From: Vanilla planifolia
Taxonomy: Eukaryota > Streptophyta > Magnoliopsida > Asparagales > Orchidaceae
Direction of reading: 5' to 3'
Length of the DNA stretch: 64,000 nt
NCBI GenBank assembly: GCA_023846275.1
Contig: CM043875.1
Coordinates: forward strand, 22,076,593 to 22,140,592
Position 1 is the stretch's first letter. Each line of letters opens with the position of its first letter. Below the pieces are notes generated by a model. The model searched no databases. It was not told where the DNA came from and saw only the letters and a program-made list of their open reading frames with translations. Below are positions 35,601-48,788 of this stretch, one piece after another. The translations under genes were made by a program, and so were the position numbers.

Positions 35601-37413
35601 ATACTTGAATTATTGGGTAAACCCTGATGAGTTTTGTTTGATGGATAAGATCATGAGTATCCCTAAATTAGCCTTCTAATTCATGGATCAACACCCGAGA
35701 TGATAGTCTAGGTGGTGTATGTAACATAAGAGTACCTTTTGGAAGTGTGGTGTGATTTAAGTTTTACTTGTGAGATAAGAGAGAGTCAATAATGAAACTC
35801 TTGTGAACCCAAGTTAAAGATTAAAAACTATGACTTATAGGTTTAAGCTAAGGACTAATGGTATGAGTAAGTATATGAGTGCTAACTTAGATAGGTTAAT
35901 GGACTTGGTTGACTCATAGAATAAGAAAAAGGAAAGAACTAGATATCTATATGAAATGCATATAGAAGAGGATTACCCTAGATATAAAAATGAGAGTTTG
36001 ATAAAAATCCTAGATGAGCTCATATAATAAAGTAAGGTTTGAAAAAAATCTCAAATATACTCTTGAACATTGGAAGAAACTCTAAGCTAACCTATATGGT
36101 AGAATTGGGTTTAAGGAGATGCTTTAGCTAATGAGATAGGGTTTAGAATGAACCTTACAATTCTTTAGAGGATAGGTCAAGGTTAGTTAACTTTGGATAT
36201 TTGTGAATAAAAATATATAACTGATGTGAAAGTTTATTGATGATGACATAGACTAGGATACAATGGATCTCAATTAGTGAACTCTTCATCAAGAGAAAGG
36301 TAAGTCAAATATATTAAATAGTGGAACATCCACCACATGGGGAAATTACATGTCTCATTGCTAGGACATCGTAGGAGCTCGTGGGTGTGCTTGAGCATAT
36401 AATGGTTGAGCATCACACATCATTAGGAGTCCTTGATCCCTATAGAGTGGTTTATGTTATTGATAGTGCTCAGATTGGGACTATCATGTCATGTGTAGAG
36501 GATTTCAAGTTGGACAAATTTCATTATAAATCATCATGATAAATCATGGCTATGCTAGATGCTTGTTGTAGTTTTACATGGTTGAAGAGGACTCTTATAA
36601 CATTGTGGGATGGTTCATGTGATTATCGGAGCCCAAGTTGTGAACTGTCAGACATATGATGTGATAGGAGTGCTAGATCTATGTTAAGTATTTTAGATGT
36701 TTTGAAGTAATGTCAAATTATTTGTGGGTCATTATGCTTTCTTTTGACTAACATGATTATGATTCCTTTAAAACTTGTTCACCCCAAATAGATATAAGAT
36801 AAGGCTACCATTTTATGTATATTTTTTTAGTACGCATTAATTCCTATTGAGTATGGCTCACCCCCTCTCATATTATCTATAAGTATAGGGAGTTAGTTGT
36901 TAATACATCATTAAAGTGGAACTCATAATTAACATCCAAGTGGATCTTTCATCTGATAGTTTTTTGGCATGTCTTAGTCATAATTTGTTTAATTTCAAAC
37001 ATAAGATGTATTTATTGGACTCAAATTGTATGTATTATATATATTAGACATGAACTATACTTGATGTTTATTTAGACATGGTTAAGAAGTTATTTATGAT
37101 TATTATATTACATGGATATGTTTCTTAAGTATAAACTAGTTTTGTACCATGTATACACACTAATGTACTAAATAGATTACCTAACATGAGATGGATTAGT
37201 TCTTGACTCTATCGAGGTCTTAGTTGAACTAGAAATATGTTTTATTTTTTTTTTGGTGTTATAAGCCTGATGATTAGATTCAGGGATCATGGCTCCTAAA
37301 CTGAATGTCAAACTTAGAATATGAAAGGTGACTAGCCAATTACATTTGAGTGGTGCTTAGGTCTAGTTGCATCCCCAAGGAGAAAAACTTCATTGCAAAA
37401 ATGGGGTGTAACA
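32615..37413 (+). mobile_element. Solo LTR of the long gypsy-type family (family X, copy C)
   Basis: It begins TGTTACACCC and ends GGGTGTAACA, a perfect 10-bp terminal inverted repeat. AATTT precedes it and AAATT follows it, a possible target duplication with one change. It contains no retrotransposon gene, so it is a single LTR of about 4.8 kb. It aligns with copies A, B and D and with three minus-strand fragments. Visible parts are AGTATGAT repeats (33.0-33.2 kb), a TATA box (TATATAA, 33453-33459) followed by a GATTAGGGTTG leader phrase, and a 60-bp tandem array (33900-34245). Confidence 0.7.
33900..34245 (+). repeat. Tandem array, about six units of 60-61 bp, inside LTR copy C
   Basis: Each unit has the layout TTTGATTT-AACAT-A-ATATAAGCATT-TTTTG-AAA-TCA-TTGTAGCTCA. 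Starts fall near 33903, 33965, 34025, 34085, 34145 and 34205. Units differ from each other at several positions. The corresponding place in copy D (about 16.7-17.15 kb) shows no such array, so it expanded in one lineage. Confidence 0.8.
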
Positions 37414-37418
37414 AAATT

Positions 37419-38400
37419 AATGACATATAATTGATGAAAATGTTAGCAAGAAAAATTGAGCCCACATGGGTCCACCAATGGATCATGGGCAAAAAAGTAA
37501 TATTTAGTGGGCCAATGTCATGCTCTCTTTCATTTGCTTAATCCCTATGGGCTCGTCTGCATGCGCTTCTCTTCATGGTGCCTTGTGCTTGCTCTTTTGT
37601 GCCAAAGGGAATGAACTATAAGGATGGGATGATTGGTTTTAGGAGAATTGGTAGTACTTGAGTTTGTAAAAGTGAATTATCAAGCTTTTGAGGTTGATGA
37701 TCACAAAATCAATCTTTTGTTAACTAATGGTTAGGACATATTATGAATTTATAGAAAAGGTTAATAAAACTAGTCAATGATCATAAGGAGCATGGAGCAT
37801 ATGCTTTGCAATGATTTGAAGCTTTAAGAACTTTTCTTAAAGTGGTTTAATTTGCAAATCTTTCAGCCACATTAAAAAGCTCTTTGTGGTGTGGCTAAAC
37901 TAGTTGGAGCTACTCATTTACTACATTTATAATAGTTAGAATGTTAAACTTTTTTCCTTTTGAAAAATGGTAGTTATTATTCTTTCTCAAGAATGCATTC
38001 TAACAAAATTGTAATTCTTGAGGTATAATTCATCTAAGGCAGCACTTGAATATGAATATCACTAATATAAATTATTCTAAATTCATAAAAAGGTTCTTAG
38101 CATAAGAAATCATGTTTAAATAAGTAATTCAACTCATTACCTTATTTTTGTACAATATGATACTATTATTATAAGTTCATGATATGCTTTATGGCTTATA
38201 TTTTAAGAAAAATTTAAATTTATGTAGTCATTGTAAATGTTTGATGACCTATTCATACAACTATAATAGCTTATTAACATAAGTTTGAAAAGATTTCACA
38301 TAATTGCATTATGAATTAATCAAGTATGATCAAGGATTGTGTCTTGCACTTTAAGCCTTATTGTCTATCATATAAATGCAAAGTACTTCTCATATTGTAT
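37419..38400. other. Unassigned region before the copia LTR
   Basis: No gene. The stretch holds a slightly GC-richer patch at 37460-37620. It may be the left part of the copia LTR that ends at 39841, or the right part of the region interrupted by LTR copy C. Confidence 0.3.
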
Positions 38401-39841
38401 GATTGTCTTCCAACCTTCAGGATTATGAATATGAACTAGTTTAATTTGCATCACACATGTGTAATGTTCTTCATCGTACTAATATGATAGCTAGTATAAC
38501 TTAGCATGATTAGTTGTGCTTGGTCATTCGTGGTATCATCTATGTATGAGTGCAAGTAGTTCTTTATGTACTTTCTCATCATAAAAATATGTCCTATGTC
38601 TTGCATGTATGATTCATTTATCTTCACAGAATAATCAAAGTACATAAGGTCAAATATATTTAAGTGTTATTGTATATATATTATTTGATATATCATATGG
38701 GAGTACCATCATTTTATTGTCAATATAAAGGGAGAATAACTTAGATATAAGTGAAATTATGTTATTGTACAAATATGATCATGCATATCATATGAGCATG
38801 AGTATTCTATGTTATTTGCTCTTAAGTGAAAATGTACAATTTTACAACATATAGAGAACTCCTGAAACCTCTACACTTTGAAAAAAAAATTATTTATATA
38901 ATGGCAATCGACATATCAGATTTGTATGACAAATATAAACTTAAGAAATAAATAGAACATACTTGTATGTTCCCAATGATTGTCTAGTATGAAAGTCTAA
39001 AAACCTATGTTACAAGTTTTGAACTTCCATCAGTAATATGATTAGAATTATCCTACTTGTATGTTAATCCATTAGTAACTAAAATGCACTAGTAATACTA
39101 GTGCATCATTAGGGATATCTTAGTCATATGCTTATCATAACTATTTGATCAAGCATCATAAAAGTATGAACAAAAAATTGTGGTTGTAATGATTATTGTG
39201 AGCTACTTTGGAAACCATTATTAGCCATTGTAAGAAATGTGATTTTGAGATACTCATTTGTATAAATACAAGCCCAAATCAAATGAAAAAAAACCTAATG
39301 ATTAAATGTGTACAACCATAGGACAAGAAGCCTTCAATGATACTCTTCACAACTAGAGATTTGCATACAAAGTGAAACACTTGTCAATTCTTGTCTAGCT
39401 CATCTTGGTTTGATTCACTTTAGTTTTTTTTTCTCTATATCATTTTAGCATTTTTAGCTTTGTGTCACTTTTGTTATTAAAGGAACAAGGTATAGGTGCC
39501 ATACATTTTCATATTTATAAGTGTTAAACTCATTATTATTTAGCTTTTATAACACTTTTGAGTTGTCTATTATTGTATACTCTAAACACATTTTTTATAC
39601 TTGATTTACACCTACTAGTTATAGAAAAAGAAAGAGGATTAATGGAAGCCTAATTAAGTTGATTGAGGGTAGATGTAGGCACAGCATTAGGCTAAACCAA
39701 CTAAAACTTGCTTGTTCATTGTAGTTTCTTACTTTCTTCATGTTTGACTTTCTATTTCACTTTTTCTTATCATTGTTTTATAATAGGAGCATTCTTTCTA
39801 ATAAAAGGGTTTTAAAAAGTACTTAATCTTCACTAGATTCA
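38400..39841 (+). repeat. copia-type LTR (copia-4, first copy)
   Basis: 38420-39265 is repeated at 40230-41050. A TATA box (TATAAATA) lies at 39261-39268, and the sequence ends CA at 39840-39841, five bases before a primer-binding site, so this is the 3' end of a 5' LTR. The left end is uncertain and may lie nearer 37.4 kb. It carries several near-palindromes of the CATACTTGTATG type (for example 38958-38969). Confidence 0.6.
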
Positions 39842-39846
39842 ATTAT

Positions 39847-39858
39847 TGGCATTAGAGA
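39847..39858 (+). other. Primer-binding site of copia-4
   Basis: TGGCATTAGAGA matches TGGTATCAGAGC at 9 of 12 positions and directly follows the LTR end. Confidence 0.55.
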
Positions 39859-39859
39859 T

Positions 39860-40225
39860 AAGTTTTATGAAGGGATGAAACTCTTAAGATAATATCCTTA
39901 TAGCTTATAGTTTTATTGAGAATTCTATCGCACTTTATGAGAGAACATCTTTTCATGAACCACCTTATTTAAGGGTGAATATTATTTATATTGAAAAAAT
40001 AATGTGTATATTTTTATAATTGATTTCTCTTGAAATATAAGATGTTATAAATCACCTTTTTGCTTTTCATACCAAGTTAGTGAATGGTGAATGGGTAAGA
40101 AAGAAACTCAATGAACTTATTCTAGAAGAAAAGCATAGCGTATAGTGGAATTCAATGGTGATGAATATCTTGTATTATGGATTATCTACTTCATAATATA
40201 ACAAGATAATGAGATAATAAACTAG
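39860..40225 (+). pseudogene. Short gag start of copia-4
   Basis: Near 39.96-40.01 kb the frame reads PPYL, then YIEK and CIFL, where copia Gag proteins have their first conserved block. The gag is cut off within about 0.3 kb, and a second copy of the LTR follows. Confidence 0.4.
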
Positions 40226-40229
40226 TTGA

Positions 40230-41050
40230 ATTTGTGTTAAACATGTACAATGTTGTTTATCATATTGATATGACTACTAGTATAACTTAGAATGATTTAG
40301 TATGTCTCATCATATATATTATTATCTTTGTGCAAGTCCAAGTTATGTTATGTCATTTCTCATTGTACAAGTATGAAGTACTTTGTCATGCATGTATGAT
40401 TCATTTATCTTCACAGAATAATCAAAGTGCATTAGGTTAAATATATTCAAGTGTTGTTGTACACATATGATTTTGTATATCATATGTGTTTGACCATCTT
40501 ATTGCCAATAAATAGAGAAAATAATATGATATAAGTGAAATTTTGTTATCATGCAAATATGATCATGTATATCATATGAGAATATCTTTTTATGTTGTGT
40601 TTTCTTAAGAGAACATTAACATATTGTACAATCTTACATCATATAGAAAAATCCCTAGACCTACCCACTTTGCAAAAAAATTATTGTATAATGGAAATTA
40701 ACATATTCCACTTGTATGACCAATATGAACTTAAGAAATAAACATAACATACTTGTATGATCCTAGTGATCATCTAACACAAAGGTCCAAAAAGTTATGT
40801 TATGAATTTATAATTTCTACTATATAATACGATTACAATTATCATATTTGTACATTAATATGTTAGTAACTAAAATGTACTAGTTGTACGAATGCATCAT
40901 TGGAGTTATCTTAGTCTTATGCTTTTTCTACTCATATGACCTTTGCATCATAAAAATATGAACAAAAACCTAAGGCCATAATTACTATTTTAAGCTACTT
41001 TGGAAACCTTAATTAGCTATTGCAAGCTTTATATTCAGATACTCATTATG
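40230..41050 (+). repeat. Partial second LTR of copia-4
   Basis: This is a diverged repeat of 38420-39265, offset by about 1.8 kb. Aligned landmarks include ATGTATGATTCATTTATCTTCACAGAATAATCAAAGT and ACTTAAGAAATAAA-ATAACATACTTGTATG. It stops before the TATA box position, where another LTR begins. Confidence 0.7.
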
Positions 41051-41077
41051 GTACCATTGGTCATTACACCACTTTTT

Positions 41078-42960
41078 TGATGATTATAAAACTATCTTAT
41101 TAGGGTTTTAGTTTTTTTCTTTAAGCGTTTTCATATCATAAATCTAAAATAACTAATAAGTTATTCAAGTGGTTCATGTAGAAAGCTTGATTAAATTGAC
41201 TCAACTAGCTTAATGAAGGTGTTTGTGTGATAATCATAATTGACAATAAGAGAAACACATACTTAAGCAACACAAAGAGAATTTTTTTATTGAGTCTCTT
41301 TATTTTGGTAATAAAATGTTTAAACATATAACAATTTTATTGAGGCACTTAGGTTTTTGAGAGAATGAGTGAGAGTGATTAAATGATTTTAAAAGCATAT
41401 ACTTAACCCATGCAATTTTTTAGTTCAAATCATGCATTCCATTTGGATTACTTACTTGTGTGTTCTCTACTTTAGACAATTGCATTCATCATAAGCTATA
41501 TAAGTTATTATTGCATAACCAAATAAGGTTTAATGATTTAATAATTAAATTAAAGAAGGCTAAGTGTGTACTAATCATATTGCATGTTGACATTCATTGT
41601 ACCATTTGATTTGTTTATTTATGGATCATATGGTGGATTGGTCAAAGGTGATCTTAATTTAAGTGTTTATGTGCATTGTATATGTATAGTATCTTTATTA
41701 TACAAGTATGCCAATATTTACTTGAGAGGTGCCCATTGAGATTGAGAATGTTAGAGCTTCGTGTAGTACAATATTATCCTTTGTACTTGTATGATATATT
41801 ATTTTGAAAGATTAGAGTGAGGACTATTGTATAAAATTAAAGTTATTCCTTCTTGTATAAGTATGTTATCACCTTTATACAAGTACAAGCACATATATCG
41901 ATATATTGAGAAGTGAGGATTTAAGCTGTAAGCAAGCACATTCTTTTCATACTTATATGATACTATCTTTGTCCTTTTACAATGACATTTCACTTTAGGG
42001 CATAATTTGAGTTTATTTGAATTGTAAGTGTATGACTTACATATCATACTAAAATAATAACTATGATTAGTATGAGTTAGCTTGTTGTATTAGTCACCAT
42101 ATTGTATAGTCCTTCATCTTATAGATTTTTCTTAGGAGCACAAAAGTTTTTAATTATGCTATTCATACTTGCATAATTCTCCATTTTACAAGGATGAACA
42201 TTTGATAACAAAAAGATAACCTAATCAAAAAATGGTGATTGGTTGGATGATACTAATAATTTTGCATCATACTTGTATGATCTTTTGGATTAGAAAGTAT
42301 AATCATTTTAGAATGTGAGCAATGCATTGTTTGAATAGATTTTTAGGAAATTGATTACAATCACTTAAGGGAGACTTGGAGCCATTACGTACATTCTTAG
42401 GATTACATAAAAGAAACCAAATTTTGAATAAAAGTATATTGCTTCACTCTCTTATCATGTGGAAAAGATAGCTCTAGAAATCATCTTACACATAAAAAAC
42501 GATTTGGAACAAAGCAAGGTTGTGGGTCATTCATAAACATCATCATTGAAACCATCATTCGCATATCTTTCATTAAGCTAAGTAGAAAGTTTTTCATTCT
42601 TGTTCTCTTGAGAAACATTGCATATATTATTAAGTTTATTTAACATTACAATAAAGTGCTTTTTGCTTTTAATTGTCCCTAGGTTATAAGATCTTGAATT
42701 GAGCTTTACCATAATCTTTTGTGCCATTTTTAGGACTTTATGATTGTTGTTTTATTGGCTATTTTTAAGCTAGTTGTAGGCCTTATCAAGTCAATATTAT
42801 AAGCTTTTATCAAGCTAATGCTATATACATTTATTATGCTAGTACTTTAATGGATTGCTTAGCCATTTAGTCAAGGGTAGAAGTAAATCTAAGTTTGGAT
42901 CAAATAATTTGAAATCATTATATAATTTTTTACTTTCTTTACAACAAAATAAGTTCAACA
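41078..42960 (+). repeat. Probable copia-type LTR with TGATGAT start
   Basis: TGATGATTATAAAAC at 41078 resembles the start of the copia-1 3' LTR (TGATGATAACAAAC). The following 1.9 kb has no coding sequence and holds near-palindromes such as ATCATACTTGTATGAT (42266-42281). The right end near 42.9 kb is a guess. Confidence 0.35.
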
Positions 42961-45100
42961 AAGCATAAAAAATTTTCTAAAAGGAAGTATTAAATAGCCA
43001 ACAACATTTAAAATTCTAAAGTCTTATGTTGCAAAGTTAATTGAGTTTTTGAGTTGGCATGAAATTAATAAGTTTGCACTATTCATCTCTCTTGTGGACA
43101 ACACATTCCATATTTACAACATTTACTATAATAAATATGAGGTCAAATAGAATGGAAAAGGCTAATGATTTAATTTACAAAATCATATGATAATAATATG
43201 CCACAAACCAATGTCCATTAATAAATACAACTAATATTCACAAATGGAATTAGAAACACAAGTACTAGTAATAAAAAAATATAAGAAGAATGTCATATAC
43301 CATGTGTACTGATTATGATGATCATAACTCTAGCTCTTAAATGACTCTTAACTCCTTGGACCTACAAAAATATGAAGGTGAGTGAGCTGGGGGCTCAATA
43401 GAAAAACCTTGAGTCATACTAAAAAATCTAACATGTAGTAACAATGAGGCATATATCATTTTGTAATAATAATGTATAATGAACTTCAAATATAAAATCT
43501 TATAAGATGTATCTCTATCTACTATGCTAAGTTGACTATGTTTTTTATGCCACTAAATACCCAATTTTCTACCATCAATCTAATGTCCTTGATAATCACA
43601 TGTACTCCTTACCATATGTCCAACACATCATGTACTCCCCATGGGACTAAATGTGCAGTAATTACTTGACAAGAACAAGTGACTTAGCATTCCTTCTAGA
43701 GGATCAACTAATCATGTGGAATGGTACCTCCTTGTCTAAGGAGTAGAAATATTTGATGTACTCGTCCAAAATATATGGTCCACCACATCCAAATTTTTGT
43801 CCTAATCAAGATCATTTTCATGACCTATTGGCATCATGTTAACCATTAATAATCACGTCTAGGCACTAATAGGGTTTCTTAAACTCGAGTCAAGAAAGTG
43901 AGGTCTTTTCAAACCAAAATAAATTATTTGTACTATTTAAGGTTTCCTTATTCCACTACTTAAGATTATCCATTAATTAAAACATCTTAGGGCTTCTTTC
44001 AAACCCTAAATCAATAATCTGGAATTATCATCAATTACCTAAATACCTTAGAGCTTCCTTTAAACCATAATTTAGTCATCTATAGTATCCTAATCCATCA
44101 AGACATTATTCTTATACTTAGAATCCTTTCTAGAATTTCATTACCTATTTATAATATCCACTAAGTTTTTGTTTGAGTTCAAATATTTCTCTTTTAGGTG
44201 TTATATCCAAGTTATTATCACATTAACCAAGTCTAAGCTTACATAAGTTTCATTAGTGACTCCATGGTTTGTAAGTAAACTTAAGCCATTACACCTTTCC
44301 TAAAATCCTCTCTTGAGCTAAGCACATTCCCCAAATCACCATTTAGGGTGTTAACACATGAACAAAATACCTAATTAGTGTCAATCATTGCCTTGTTTGA
44401 TTAACCAATTGAAGCAAAGGGTTTAGCCAACATTACAAATATAATCAACTCGATTAACCCTAGCATATTTTTATGGCTTAACTCAAGCTCTCCAACTTTC
44501 ATCATAAGTATTTCTTATAACTTCGCAATCTTAAGTGCTCATTAAGTGTTACTAACCTTAATCCACTCTTAAGACATTCCATTAAGAATTTCTTCAACAT
44601 AAATTAGTTCTTAAGCCTAAGCTAAAGCATGACTTATTTTACATATGTTTATTCAAAATTTTAACTAATAACATATCTACATTCTTATGCTAATAGATCT
44701 TGTACAACAAGGGTATTGTTTCTTATGTTTCCCCTAGAACCACAAGTCTAACAACTAGAGATCAACCATAATATTATATCTATTGATTCAGATTTATCCT
44801 TAGCCTTAAGAACTCTTAGCCACAACCCAATTCTCCTTGCTAGCTAACCATGTCCTTAACCATCCTAGCCTTCTTCCAAGGCCCAAAGTTGAGCCCCTCC
44901 AAGAATATCATCTAAAAGTCAGAAACCATACTTACCTTAAAAGCTATATAGGTTCTTATAAGGGTTTAACCCATGTCTCACATAACTTAACCAAGCCATT
45001 TCTCAAGCTTACCAAGCATATCCAAATAAAAGAGATACTTTGTCACAAGAATTTCTAGGTTTAGCTAAGACTCCAAGTGCCATTTTGAAGTTCATGGCCT
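42960..45100 (-). repeat. Long gypsy-type LTR fragment (family X, minus strand)
   Basis: The reverse complement matches family X. The GTCACTAATGAAACTTATGTAAGC signature at 44248-44272 equals the one at 35787-35812 and 10600-10625. The stretch at 43370-43420 (GGTGAGTGAG, CTCAATAGAAAA) parallels 22390-22440 in the other minus-strand copy. Ends are uncertain; GGAGTGTTACTA near 45.27 kb might be the mutated right end. Confidence 0.5.
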
Positions 45101-45289
45101 AGGCTATGTTTAATTTACACAAAATAAAATTAATCCATTTCTTAATAATGTCTTATAATTATGAGCATACATCCTCAACATGTTGTGATACTTAAGTTAG
45201 AAAATAGAAAGAAACATTGGGTAACAAAAGCATGATCCTATGTAAATCCTTCACATTAAAATATAAACTTTTAGTGGAGTGTTACTATT

Positions 45290-45631
45290 CTAAATTATCC
45301 TCCTTGATCTTAAGATGAAGCCCTTTTTTCTAATCACTTCCCAGATTGATTTTGAGTTGAATTTTTCATTCATAATAAGCACACAAAAGGTAGAACCTAT
45401 TACTTTAGATAACTCCATGTGTTTCATAGATATTTGCTTAATCTCTTCCATATCCCACATTTTTAAGTATGTTTTTCCATTTTTTTCTAAAGGAGTATTT
45501 TTCCTACTCAAAGAAAGCCCGTAGTGAAATGGATGTGCAGGCCTTCTAATAGAGCTTCTTAAAATGTTGACCAATATCCCTGAAGGGTCGACACGCTTTG
45601 CTCTAGTTGGCCCAATGATGCCTATGATCAT
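45290..45631 (-). pseudogene. LINE-2 open frame of 113 codons, C-terminal to the RT
   Basis: This is the longest open frame in the LINE-2 region. It includes GIIGPTRAKRVDPSGILVNI and later SKSIWEVIRKKG. I recognise no domain. Its place below the reverse transcriptase suggests the LINE C-terminal region, and its left part shares nucleotide text with LINE-1 near 6.57 kb. No stops over 113 codons is unusual in this window but may be chance. Confidence 0.35.
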
Positions 45632-45977
45632 GCTCTAAATTATCTTGCAGAAATCCATTCATAAATTTTTCTATTCTTAGTATTTTTTGTGACTTGTAAG
45701 TTCCATCAAAGAATACATTGGGATCAATGTATGCACATGCTTAATGCAAATAAGCTATCCTCACATTGAAAATTTTCAAATTAGCAAGTTTCTTACCTAT
45801 CTTCTTTGTTAAAATTTGAAATTTTGTTATCTTTCTCTTACCCATGATTAGAGTGCATTCAAGATAGTTTATGAGGAAATTACTCCACTTGAGACCCAAG
45901 ATCTAACAAAGAATTCTTGCTTTATTTGATTTTTTATTGCATATGAAAGAACAACTTTGAGGATTGATTTGCAAGTC

Positions 45978-46199
45978 TTAAATAACTTGGAGATCCATAA
46001 GAATTCTCTTTAATTTTGTAATCAATTTCTTGTTCAACCTAGTAAATATAATAAAGTCAACTATGAAACTCAAATGTGATATATTCTTGCAACCTCTTGG
46101 GAGTGCATATTGTAGAACTTTTCCATGGCTAAGGTTATTCTTCAATCCATGATTGAAGTCTTTAATAGAATGAATTAATAAAAGGGAGATAAAGAACAA
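45978..46199 (-). pseudogene. LINE-2 reverse transcriptase palm remnant
   Basis: The frame reads SHLSFIVDFIIFTRLNKKLI, the palm block of a LINE reverse transcriptase. The first catalytic aspartate of the FADD motif has become valine (FIVD), so it would be inactive. The sequence from 46.2 to 47.8 kb is the rest of the reverse transcriptase and linker, in broken frames. Confidence 0.65.
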
Positions 46200-47799
46200 C
46201 CTTGCTTATAACCATGAGAAGAAAAAACTTATCAGTGTTTCCATTTATTATGATGGAGAACTAGATATTATTAAAGATGTGCAAGATTAGCTTAATGAAT
46301 CTAGCTAAAAAACAACCTTCCTTAAAAATCTCAAGGCATGTTGTCAAAAGTATTTTTAATATCAAGTTTGACTATTCATTGTTACCTCTAATGTTTCTAT
46401 TGATATCATAAACCAATTCTTGTGAAAGAAGAAAGTTCTCTATAATGTTTTTATTTTACATAAATGTTAAATTGTTTAGTGATAACAAGGTTGCTAGAAA
46501 TTTAGTGACCTAGTAAAAAATAGTTTACTAAGCATTCTCCCAATAAAATTGCAAACACATATATGCCTGAACTCATTGAATATTGTTGGATTTTCATTTT
46601 TGGGAATTAAAACTAAATTAGCACTACTAATCTCTTTTGGAATTGCAAAGACTACAATAGAATCCTTTGTTGCATCTAATACATCTTGAGCAACTACTTC
46701 CTAATAGTGTATTAAAAAGATCCTATTGAATCAATCAAGACTTGGAGCACTTTCAAAATCTACTTGAAAGAAAATGTGTTTGACTTCATCCATGGTAACC
46801 TCTTGTAATAAGGTCTAATTATTCTCTAAAGTTACAATATGAGGGATTTTATTAAAATGAGAGGCATTTTCAATCTCAGGAGAAGTTGATAATAGGATCT
46901 AGAAGTGCTGAATTGCTACCTCAACTATGTTTTCTTCATTTACTATCTAGTTGCCAGAGGAGTCCTTAATATTATTTCTAATTTTCTTTGCTTATCCTTA
47001 ATAATTGAATGGAAGAATTTCGTGTTTCTTTCACCTTTTAGTCATCTAACTCCAACTTTTTTGTGTCAATATTCCTCATTATAGAGTAGATGGTTTTGAG
47101 CATTTAAAAGATATAATTATAGATTTTTGGTCTAAAGTAATTCAAACTACCTCTCTTTTTGAGTGACCTATTCTTCTATAGCTCGTAATATGCTAAAATA
47201 TTGCCAAACTTAAATTTGTTCCATTCTTTATGAAAAAAGTTAAACATTTTTAATTTAAATGCTATCTCCATCAAGCAAAATATGTAAAAGAAAGTTTCCA
47301 ATTTTTCTCCACAATTGGTAAAAAATCCTGATTACTTATCCACACATTTTGAAACCAAACTATTTAGGAGCTGAAATTGTATCCCAAAAAAATTGCAAAA
47401 GTAATGGAGTGTAATTAGATTGGAACTTTGATAGTTATTTCAAAGGGAAACAAATTTAGCTAATCCTAATTCACAAGGACTCGCTCCAATTTTTTCTAGG
47501 CCCATCTATCGTTTCTCACACTAAACGAGGTCAAGCAACTTCTTAGAAAAGGAGGCTCTTTAAGCGTGTCGTTGTTGATACATTGAGTAAATTCTTTATT
47601 GTGACCAAGCATAGGTGTGGAGTAACCTTTGAATTAATTTAAAGAGGTGATTACAATAAAGTCACCACCGTATAGCCAAGGCATGATTTATGCATCGATA
47701 ATTGATTTGATATCATTCCATAAACTCCTATTGGTGTAAAAAAATTTTGCATTATCAAAGGAATAACACACATGAGCTTTTCAATCTTTGTGTTTTACT

Positions 47800-48070
47800 A
47801 ACAAGTGCATGAATTGGATTTTATCCAACATGACTAAATTAGAAAACTCATTTTTCCAATGAACCTAGATTTTATTAATTAAATTGCATTCACAAAAGTC
47901 CAAAGCTAGTTTTCTTCTATGAAGTTCCAACTAACATTCATTTGTAATGGGTTCCATCAATGCTTTTGGGGAAGAATGCTATGAGAAATTTGAGGTGACT
48001 AATAATCTCTTTTCCCATTAGCTCCTAATGTTCCAAGGAAGGACATTAGATACGATAGTCTAAGTTTTAG
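47800..48070 (-). pseudogene. LINE-2 endonuclease start
   Basis: Near 48.03 kb the minus strand reads PWNIRS, then NGK/EKRLL and, after a stop, SSPKALMEP. This parallels the WNIRG...LLEP blocks of LINE-1 at 12.93-12.87 kb. Confidence 0.5.
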
Positions 48071-48788
48071 CCATTTAAGTGCTTAGGAGCTTTTCTTATA
48101 CTTCTAGGATTGCTTATTTTCCCATTACTCTTTTTTCTTTTTACTTGTTCTACTATTTGAAATAAGTTTGAATCCCTCTTAATCAACTAAAGCTAGTTAG
48201 AACCAAAAGTTCTTTCTTGTAGGTCTTTGCCAAAGTCGTCTTATATTTGAAGATCATTTTGTTGTATGTGGAACTTTTTCAAAATATTATTGATGTCTAA
48301 TTTGGAAGCATTCTTTTATTTTTAATTATTTTTTTCTAAATATTGCAATCAATAGAACTTTAATAAATAAGGAAACTACATTTCAAGGCTTGAGTTTGTA
48401 CCAGAGTGAATTATTGAGATGTGTTGATATTGGTATTATCCAACACTTGAATTTCCTTCTACTTTGTGTTAGAAGTATTGTAGGAAACTTTAGAGCCATT
48501 TCAACACTTGATGATTGGTTTATTGGGTTTTCCTTGTTTGTTTGAGGGTGTTATTTCTTTAGACTATATTTATTTGCATCTGTGTAGAGTCTATTGTAGG
48601 AGGGACCTTTGTCTTAAAATTCTCTCTTATTTCTTCATTAAGAGGTTTGTTATTCATATTTTGTTTACATTATTGTAAGTTATGCCTTTATTTACTACAT
48701 TTTATATGATAACTTGATAGGATTTCATGCACAACATTTTCCAAAAGCTATTGCTACTTCCCTATTTTTTTGAGAATCAAATGTGAGC

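Noticed and set aside
45315..45524. 69-codon plus-strand frame opposite the LINE-2 tail
   Set aside because: It is antisense to the longer minus-strand frame, with no domain.
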